NCBI GenBank assembly: GCA_025964985.1
Contig: JAOPXU010000412.1
Location: forward strand, 1-64,000
Reading direction: 5' to 3'
DNA length: 64,000 nt
Origin: Nocardioides sp.
Lineage (GTDB): Bacteria; Actinomycetota; Actinomycetes; Propionibacteriales; Nocardioidaceae
The notes below the pieces were generated by a model, which was not told where the DNA came from, did no database searches, and worked only from the letters and a program-made list of their open reading frames with translations. A program made the position numbers and the translations under genes. This document shows, piece after piece, positions 58,430-64,000 of the stretch. Within the stretch, counting starts at the first letter, position 1. The number at the start of each line of letters is the position of its first letter.

Positions 58430-60079
58430 ATGCCCACTCTGCGGGCCACCAGCTCTTCCACCCAACCGCAGCTGCGCCGACTGTTGGAGGCCAACCGCAG
58501 AGCCGTCGAGCACCTCGACCTCCGGCTCGCGCTGCGTCAGATCATCGAGGCCGCGGTCGACCTCGTGGGCTGTGCCTACGGCGCGATCGGCGTGCTGGGC
58601 CCTCACGGCAGGCTGGAGGAGTTCATCCACACCGGGATGGACGCCGACACCGTGGCGCGCATCGGCCCCACACCGGAAGGTCGCGGCCTGCTCGGCGCGC
58701 TGATCGAGGACCCGCAGCCGGTGCGGCTCGAGGTGATCGCCAGCGACGACCGCTCGGTCGGGGTGCCGCCGGGTCATCCACCGATCACGAGCTTCCTCGG
58801 GGTGCCGCTGGAGGTGCGCGGCGAGGTCTACGGCCACCTCTACCTCGCTGACCCTCGACCCGGCGCGTTCAGCGCCGAGGACCAGGTGCTCGTCGAGGCA
58901 CTGGCGACGACCGCAGGTGTCGCGATCGCCCATGCCCGCCTCTTCGAGGAGAGCAAGCGACGCGAGCAGTGGACGGCGGCCACGACCGAGATCACCCACG
59001 AGCTGTTGACCAACGAGCACGTCGACACGCTGCAGCTCGTGGCGCAGCGCGTCCTCGGCCTGGCCAGCGCCGACCTGGTGGCCGTCGTGCTGACGCACGG
59101 CGAGAGCGAGCCGTACGACGGGCTCCACGTCGACCGAGCGGCAGGCGTCCACGCGGAGGACGTGGTCGGCCGACCGCTCGAGGCAGGCGACAACATCATC
59201 CGCCGCTGCCTGCGGACCCGGCGACCGCAGCTCATCGAGGCGTGGACCGAGAGCGCCGGGACCCGCCTGCTACCCCGCGACGCGCTGGGCCCGGCCATGG
59301 CGGTCCCGCTGCCCGCGGGCGTCGGGGTGCGCGGGAGCCTCTTCGTGCTGCGCGACGTGGCCGCGGCGCAGTTCACCGAGTTCGACCTCGACGTGGCGGC
59401 GTCGCTCGCCGGTCACGCCGCCTTGGCCCTGGACCGATCCGATGCTCGAGCAGCGCAGGCGCACCTGCGCACGCTGGAGGACCGTGACCGGATCGCGCGC
59501 GACCTGCACGACCACGTCGTCCAGCGGCTCTTCGCCGCCGGCCTGAACATCCAGAGCGTGTGCGGCGCGCTCGGTGCCGGTCCGGCCTCGGATCGGTTGA
59601 GCGCCCAGGTCGACGAGATCGACGCGACCATCCGTCAGATCCGCACCACCATCTTCGCCCTCAACGTGGACAAGGGTGCGACCGCGAGCCTGAGGGCCCA
59701 GATCCTGTCGGTGATCGCGGTGACGGCCGTGGTGCTGCCGGCGCCACCGGAGGTGACGTTCCGAGGGCCCCTGGACCTGTTGGTCCCCCCGTCGATGTTC
59801 GCCGACGTCAGCGCCGTCGTGCGCGAGGCACTGACCAACGTCGGCCGACACGCGCAGGCATCGAGGGTCGAGATGGTCGTGAGCGCGACCCCGACCGAGC
59901 TGCGGATCGAGGTGCTCGACGACGGCCGAGGCGTCGCGGAGGACGTCAGCCTGAGCGGCCTCGACAATCTGCGCCGACGCGCCATCGCCTTGAGCGGGTC
60001 CTTCGAGCTGACCAAGCGGGCCGGGCCTGGCACCCGGCTGACGTGGTCGGTCCCCTTGAGCGAAGAGCCCCGCCGCTGA
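58430..60079 (+). CDS. devS: DosS/DevS-type GAF sensor histidine kinase
   Basis: 549 aa with ATG 58430, nine bases after AGGGAG; GTG 58412 is an alternative start. Two GAF domains (about 20-165 and 190-340), then HisKA_3 with His360 in ARDLHDHVVQRLFA, then HATPase_c. The first GAF keeps VPPGHPPITSFLGVP: its His116 aligns, from memory, with the haem-binding His149 of M. tuberculosis DevS (PPYHPPMRTFLGVP), so oxygen, NO or CO sensing by haem is likely. Probable partner: the DosR-type regulator, about 11 kb away rather than adjacent. Confidence 0.88.
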   Translation: MPTLRATSSSTQPQLRRLLEANRRAVEHLDLRLALRQIIEAAVDLVGCAYGAIGVLGPHGRLEEFIHTGMDADTVARIGPTPEGRGLLGALIEDPQPVRLEVIASDDRSVGVPPGHPPITSFLGVPLEVRGEVYGHLYLADPRPGAFSAEDQVLVEALATTAGVAIAHARLFEESKRREQWTAATTEITHELLTNEHVDTLQLVAQRVLGLASADLVAVVLTHGESEPYDGLHVDRAAGVHAEDVVGRPLEAGDNIIRRCLRTRRPQLIEAWTESAGTRLLPRDALGPAMAVPLPAGVGVRGSLFVLRDVAAAQFTEFDLDVAASLAGHAALALDRSDARAAQAHLRTLEDRDRIARDLHDHVVQRLFAAGLNIQSVCGALGAGPASDRLSAQVDEIDATIRQIRTTIFALNVDKGATASLRAQILSVIAVTAVVLPAPPEVTFRGPLDLLVPPSMFADVSAVVREALTNVGRHAQASRVEMVVSATPTELRIEVLDDGRGVAEDVSLSGLDNLRRRAIALSGSFELTKRAGPGTRLTWSVPLSEEPRR

Positions 60080-60091
60080 GGCACGCAGGTC

Positions 60092-61015
60092 TCACGACGT
60101 CGGAGCAGGGCCGCCGTGCACGACGACGACGTCGCACTCGGCGCGTTCGAGGACGGAGGCCACGGAGCCGAACAGGAAGTCGTCGACGAGGTTCTGCGGA
60201 TGACGGCCCAGGACGAGCAGGTCCGCGCCCTGGGAGGCTCTGACGAGCTGGTGCACCCGGGTGCCGCGGACGAGCTCGAGCTGGTCCTGGACGTCCGGGA
60301 ACTTCTCTCGCATGCCGACCGCGGCCTGGGAGAGCCATGAGCGCTCGCCCTCGAGCCCGCGATCGTCGTCGGTGACGACGTGCTCGTCGTCGCCGAGGTG
60401 GGTCGGGTCCCACACGACCCGGAGGACCGTGAGTGGGAGCGAGCGGCACGACGCCAACCGGTAGCCGAGCTCGACCGCCGTGCGGGACTCCTCGCGGTCG
60501 TCGACGGCCACCACGACGCCGCTGCGAGGGGCAGTGCCTGCGGGGAGCCGCACGACCACCACAGGACACGCGGCGTGCTTGGCCACGGTCGCGCTGACGG
60601 ATCCGAGCAGCACCGAAGCCACCGGACCGCGACCACGTGATCCGACGACCAACATCGCCGCGTCCTCAGCCAGGTCGAGAAGCATCCGACGAGCGTCGAG
60701 CGAGGTGTTGAGCCGGGTGTGGACCGCGAGGTCCGGGTGCTCGTCGAGGACCTGCTGACGTGCGGCGTCGAGCAGCTCGTGGCCGGCCGCCTCGACCAGC
60801 TCGAGCAGTCCGCTGACGTCGATGCCCGGCTGGCCCATCCACAGGGTGTCGCCGCCCATCGTCAGGTGCGAGGCGTGGGCGATCGTCAGGGGGCGGTGCT
60901 CGATGACGGCCTGCTCCACGGCCCAGCCCAGCGCCTGCTCACCGCCGGGTGAGCCGTCGATGGCGACGACGATCGTGCCCGAGGGCCCGGCGGCGGGGGT
61001 CGTGGGAGAGGTCAT
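60092..61015 (-). CDS. Two-domain universal stress protein
   Basis: 307 aa. Domain one starts IVVAIDGSPGGEQALGWAVE and carries the ATP-type loop GSRGRGPVASVLLGSVS (G-x2-G-x9-GS), so it can bind ATP. Domain two (about 163-300) starts VVVAVDDREESRTAVEL and has the looser GRHPQNLVDDFLFGSVAS. ATG 61015. The end converges with the kinase gene with 12 bases between. Box at 61075 is 59 nt upstream. Confidence 0.92.
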   Translation of the reverse strand: MTSPTTPAAGPSGTIVVAIDGSPGGEQALGWAVEQAVIEHRPLTIAHASHLTMGGDTLWMGQPGIDVSGLLELVEAAGHELLDAARQQVLDEHPDLAVHTRLNTSLDARRMLLDLAEDAAMLVVGSRGRGPVASVLLGSVSATVAKHAACPVVVVRLPAGTAPRSGVVVAVDDREESRTAVELGYRLASCRSLPLTVLRVVWDPTHLGDDEHVVTDDDRGLEGERSWLSQAAVGMREKFPDVQDQLELVRGTRVHQLVRASQGADLLVLGRHPQNLVDDFLFGSVASVLERAECDVVVVHGGPAPTS

Positions 61016-61074
61016 GGGTCCTACGGTGCTGGCTCCCCGGTGTCCTGCGACACGGTCAGGTGTCCTGAATGCCC

Positions 61075-61088
61075 GGGCCCTTCGGCCC
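61075..61088. promoter_or_regulatory. DosR-type box (GGGCCCTTCGGCCC) upstream of Usp
   Basis: One base from the reference. It lies 59 nt before the Usp start at 61015. Confidence 0.65.
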
Positions 61089-61114
61089 CAGCGGCGCGTG
61101 GTTGCGCCTCGGGC

Positions 61115-61128
61115 GGGCCGTTGGTCCT
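61115..61128. promoter_or_regulatory. DosR-type box (GGGCCGTTGGTCCT) upstream of phosphoketolase
   Basis: Three mismatches to the complement of the reference but palindromic in layout. It is 57 nt before the phosphoketolase ATG 61186. Confidence 0.55.
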
Positions 61129-61185
61129 CTGGTCGGCGGACCTCTGCCCGTTCTGGCAGGCGACGGGGCGCAGGACGATGGGTTG

Positions 61186-63579
61186 ATGACTTCTTCGCGG
61201 GTGGCCGCCGTCGATCTCGACCAGCTGGATCCGCTCGATGAGTCCGAGGTCGCGACCGTGGACGCCTGGTGGCGGGCGGCGATGTACCTCACCGTGGCCC
61301 AGGTCTACCTGCGCGACAACGCGCTCCTGCGCGAGCCGCTCACCGCCGAGCACGTCAAGCCGCGGCTCCTGGGGCACTGGGGGACGAGCCCGGGCCTGGC
61401 GTTCGTCTACGCGCACCTCTCGCGGATGATCCGCGAGACCGGGCAACAGGCGATCTACCTCGCCGGTCCGGGACACGGGGGACCGGCGTTGGTCGCGGCG
61501 GCCTGGCTGGAGGGCACCTACTCCGAGGTCTACCCGCACGTGACGCGCGACGCGGCCGGAGCCCAGCGGCTGGTCCGGCAGTTCTCCACCCCGGGAGGGA
61601 TCCCGAGCCATGTCTCGGTCACCACGCCGGGGTCGATCCACGAGGGCGGCGAGCTCGGCTACGTCCTGGTGCACGCCTTCGGTGCGGTGATGGACGCCCC
61701 GGACCTCCTGGCCGTCGCCGTCGTGGGTGACGGGGAGGCGGAGACGGGCCCGCTGGAGGGTTCCTGGAAGGGGATCTCGTTCCTCAACCCGGCGCGCGAC
61801 GGAGCGGTTCTCCCCGTCCTGCACCTCAACGACGCCAAGATCAGCGGACCCACGGTCCTGGGTCGCAAGGACCCGGCCGAGGTCCGTGCGCTCTTCGCCG
61901 GCCACGGCTACGAGGTGGTCGAGGTCGAAGGGTCCGACCTGCCGGGCATGCACCAACGGTTCGCCGCTGCACTGACCCACTGCTGCTCCCGCATCCGACG
62001 CATCCAGGACGACGCCCGCAGCGGCCGGTGGGACGGCTCGCGGCCACGCTGGCCGATGATCGTGCTCCGTAGCCCGAAGGGCTGGACCGGACCGCACGAC
62101 GTCGACGGCGTCCGCGTCGAGGGGACCTTCCGCTCCCACCAGGTCCCGCTCTCCGGGGTGCGCGAGAACCCGGCGCACCTGGCGCTGCTCGAGGCGTGGC
62201 TGCGGTCCTACCGTCCCGAGGAGCTGTTCGACGACGCAGGGCGCCCGACCACCGGCGCCAACGACCCGGTCGGTCGGCTGCGGATGAGTGCGACCCCGGC
62301 AGCCGGCGCAGGGCAGTCGTCCCCGGACCTCGTCCTGCGCGACTTCCGCCGCCACGCCGTCGGCGTCACGACTCCAGGTGCCACCCAGGAGGAGTCGACC
62401 CGCCGCCTGGGTCGCGTCCTGCGTGACGTGTACACGGACAACCCGACGAGCTTCCGCCTGTTCTGTCCTGACGAGACCCGCAGCAACCGGCTCGGTGACG
62501 TGCTCGAGGTGTCGGACCGCGCCTTCATGGAGCGGGTCGAGGACGGCGACGAGCAGCTGTCCCACGACGGGCGAGTCATGGAGGTGCTCTCGGAGCACAA
62601 CTGCCACGGCTGGCTCGAGGGCTACACCCTCACCGGGCGGCACGGGCTGTTCGCGACGTACGAGGCCTTCGCCATGGTGAGCGCCTCACAGACGGTGCAG
62701 CACAGCAAGTGGCTCGAGGAGGCCGACGGACTCCGGTGGAGAGCGCCGGTGCCGAGCCTCAACGTGCTGCTGACCTCGACCGCCTGGCGCAACGACCACA
62801 ACGGCTTCTCCCACCAAGGACCTGGACTGATCCAGGTCATGCTCACCCACCGCGGTGACGTGACCCGGGTCTACCTGCCGCCGGACGCGAACTGCCTGCT
62901 GTCGGTGGCCGACCACTGCCTGCGGTCGCGCTCCTACGTCAACCTGGTCGTCATCGACAAGCAGCCCCAGCTGCAGTACCTCGACATCGACGCCGCTGCC
63001 GCCCACTGCGCAGCCGGAGCCGGGATCTGGGACTGGGCCGGCAACGACGACGGGGCTGCCCCGCCCGACGTGGTGCTGGCCTGTGCCGGCGACACCCCGA
63101 CGTTGGAGACGGTAGCGGCGGCACAAATCCTGCGCGAGCGCCTACCGGCGCTGCGGACCCGGGTCGTCAACGTCGTCGACCTGATGTGTCTGGTGCGACC
63201 GGGCGACCACCCGCACGGCATGCGCGAGACCTACTTCCGCGAGCTGTTCACCGACTCCGTCGACGTCGTCTTCGCGTTCCACGGCTTTCCCGGCGCGATC
63301 CACCAGCTCGTCCACGGGCGTCCCGACCCGGGACGGTTCCACGTGCGTGGGTTCATCGAGCAGGGCACGACCACGACGCCGTTCGACATGACGGTGCTCA
63401 ACCGTCTCTCCCGCTACCACCTGGTCATCGACGCCCTGCACAACGCAGCGTCGCTGCCGCAGGGGGCCCAAGAGCTCGAGGACTGGTGCGCCGCCAAGCT
63501 GGCCGAGCACCACGCCTACGTCTGCGAGCACATGGAGGACCTGCCCGAGATCAAGGAGTGGCGAGTCAGCCGCCCCTGA
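61186..63579 (+). CDS. xfp: Xylulose-5-phosphate/fructose-6-phosphate phosphoketolase
   Basis: 797 aa from ATG 61186, normal for the family. Landmarks: LGHWGTSPGL, AGPGHGGPAL, the thiamine-diphosphate site GDGEAETGPLEGSWKG, and CPDETRSNRL. It splits xylulose 5-phosphate (or fructose 6-phosphate) with phosphate into acetyl phosphate and a triose or tetrose phosphate, giving a route to ATP through acetate kinase without oxygen. Acetate kinase is not in the window. It is divergent from a Usp gene with two boxes between. Confidence 0.95.
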   Translation: MTSSRVAAVDLDQLDPLDESEVATVDAWWRAAMYLTVAQVYLRDNALLREPLTAEHVKPRLLGHWGTSPGLAFVYAHLSRMIRETGQQAIYLAGPGHGGPALVAAAWLEGTYSEVYPHVTRDAAGAQRLVRQFSTPGGIPSHVSVTTPGSIHEGGELGYVLVHAFGAVMDAPDLLAVAVVGDGEAETGPLEGSWKGISFLNPARDGAVLPVLHLNDAKISGPTVLGRKDPAEVRALFAGHGYEVVEVEGSDLPGMHQRFAAALTHCCSRIRRIQDDARSGRWDGSRPRWPMIVLRSPKGWTGPHDVDGVRVEGTFRSHQVPLSGVRENPAHLALLEAWLRSYRPEELFDDAGRPTTGANDPVGRLRMSATPAAGAGQSSPDLVLRDFRRHAVGVTTPGATQEESTRRLGRVLRDVYTDNPTSFRLFCPDETRSNRLGDVLEVSDRAFMERVEDGDEQLSHDGRVMEVLSEHNCHGWLEGYTLTGRHGLFATYEAFAMVSASQTVQHSKWLEEADGLRWRAPVPSLNVLLTSTAWRNDHNGFSHQGPGLIQVMLTHRGDVTRVYLPPDANCLLSVADHCLRSRSYVNLVVIDKQPQLQYLDIDAAAAHCAAGAGIWDWAGNDDGAAPPDVVLACAGDTPTLETVAAAQILRERLPALRTRVVNVVDLMCLVRPGDHPHGMRETYFRELFTDSVDVVFAFHGFPGAIHQLVHGRPDPGRFHVRGFIEQGTTTTPFDMTVLNRLSRYHLVIDALHNAASLPQGAQELEDWCAAKLAEHHAYVCEHMEDLPEIKEWRVSRP

Positions 63580-63598
63580 CCGCCCGCACGAGGGTCGT

Positions 63599-63613
63599 CC
63601 GCGATGCTCGCGG
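63599..63613. terminator. Weak hairpin between phosphoketolase and PNPOx-like gene
   Basis: CCGCGA-TGC-TCGCGG, a perfect 6-bp stem with a 3-base loop between converging genes. Confidence 0.35.
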
Positions 63614-63659
63614 CTCGGGGGTGGCGGCCTGCCGTCGATCGGACATCCGGCTCGTGACG

Positions 63660-64000
63660 TCAGGCGCGGGAGCGTTGGCCCCGGACGTCGTCGGGGACCA
63701 GCTCGACCCACATCGCCTCCCGGCCCGTCGCCCAGGGCGCAGGTCGGACCGGGGTCCACAGTGCAGCGAGGGTCGCCGCGTCCTCGACCGGGTGCACGGC
63801 ACCGGTGACGGTCACGGCCCAGGAGGCCTGCTGGTCGCCCTGCAGGTCGTCGAGCTGCAAGGTGACAGGTCGCGCCAGGACACGTCGTGCGAGCGGCCCG
63901 AAAGCGGCGGCACGCAGATGGATCCGTCCTTGGCCGGCGACGTACGGCGTCATGGCGACCTCGACCCGGTCATCCGTGCAGAAGCACAGCCGTCCGAACC
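63660..64000 (-). CDS. Pyridoxamine 5'-phosphate oxidase-like (flavin-binding) protein, 5' end outside window
   Basis: The frame is open to the window edge, and the residues before the ATG at 63953 (GRLCFCTDDRVEVA) read as part of the family, so the start lies further along. Visible: TPYVAGQGRIHLRAAAFGPLAR, LARPVTLQLDDLQGD, TVTGAVHPVEDAATLA and the C-terminal WVELVPDDVRGQR, typical of PNPOx-like split-barrel proteins. They bind FMN, F420 or haem; the cofactor cannot be told here. The context suggests another redox or stress member of the island. Confidence 0.75.
   Translation of the reverse strand, partial: FGRLCFCTDDRVEVAMTPYVAGQGRIHLRAAAFGPLARRVLARPVTLQLDDLQGDQQASWAVTVTGAVHPVEDAATLAALWTPVRPAPWATGREAMWVELVPDDVRGQRSRA

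Overview
The window is high-GC DNA with dense ATGA, GTGA and TGATG start/stop overlaps and frequent GTG starts. This points to an actinomycete, most likely a Nocardioides-like member of the Nocardioidaceae. That placement is inferred from protein style and gene content, not from a search. Coding density is high except around 23.2-25.5 kb, where a tRNA-like scar and a lower-GC patch suggest past integration.

Region A (1-12 kb) starts with the 3' part of a membrane histidine kinase, closed by a perfect hairpin. A minus-strand operon follows: DUF4956 membrane protein, VTC-domain protein and a lipoprotein resembling the Cthe_2159 carbohydrate-binding family. Divergent from it is a plus-strand operon: OmpR-type regulator, histidine kinase, PepSY-like anchored protein, two tiny membrane proteins (one only 52 aa), a ferric-reductase-like flavocytochrome and two PAP2-family proteins. 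A decayed VOC gene, a lipoprotein and a DUF5995 gene follow.

Region B (13-23 kb) is one minus-strand run of five genes: a zinc-ribbon PrsW-like membrane protein, a proline/glutamine-rich anchored protein, an M4 metallopeptidase lipoprotein with a propeller-like tail, a PQQ-type beta-propeller protein and a large polytopic membrane protein. It looks like a cell-envelope or secreted-protein system of unknown purpose.

Region C (23.2-28.8 kb) is sparse: small proteins, a lipoprotein, an NAD-dependent epimerase, a coiled-coil protein and an SRPBCC protein. It carries the 3' half of a tRNA-Arg-like sequence that looks like an attachment site.

Region D (28.8-64 kb) is the highlight: a hypoxia/dormancy island built around a DosR(DevR)-type regulator and a DosS(DevS)-type GAF kinase that keeps the residue equivalent to the haem-ligand histidine. 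It carries four universal-stress-protein genes or gene parts (one with four Usp domains), a CBS-BON protein, an acyl-CoA ligase broken by one in-frame TGA, a WS/DGAT wax ester/triacylglycerol synthase, cytochrome bd oxidase (cydA, cydB, fused cydDC), a SulP transporter, a zinc alcohol dehydrogenase, an arginine deiminase operon (transporter, arcA, arcB, arcC) fused to an FtsX-type ABC transporter, a CtpF-like P-type ATPase, a phosphoketolase and a flavin/PNPOx-like protein. By eye I found eleven copies of a palindromic 14-mer near GGGACCTTCGGCCC, or its complement. It resembles the mycobacterial DosR box, and most copies lie about 57-68 nt before a start codon. Together these genes would give high-affinity respiration, substrate-level ATP from arginine and from acetyl phosphate, storage-lipid synthesis, redox disposal and stress protection when oxygen runs out.
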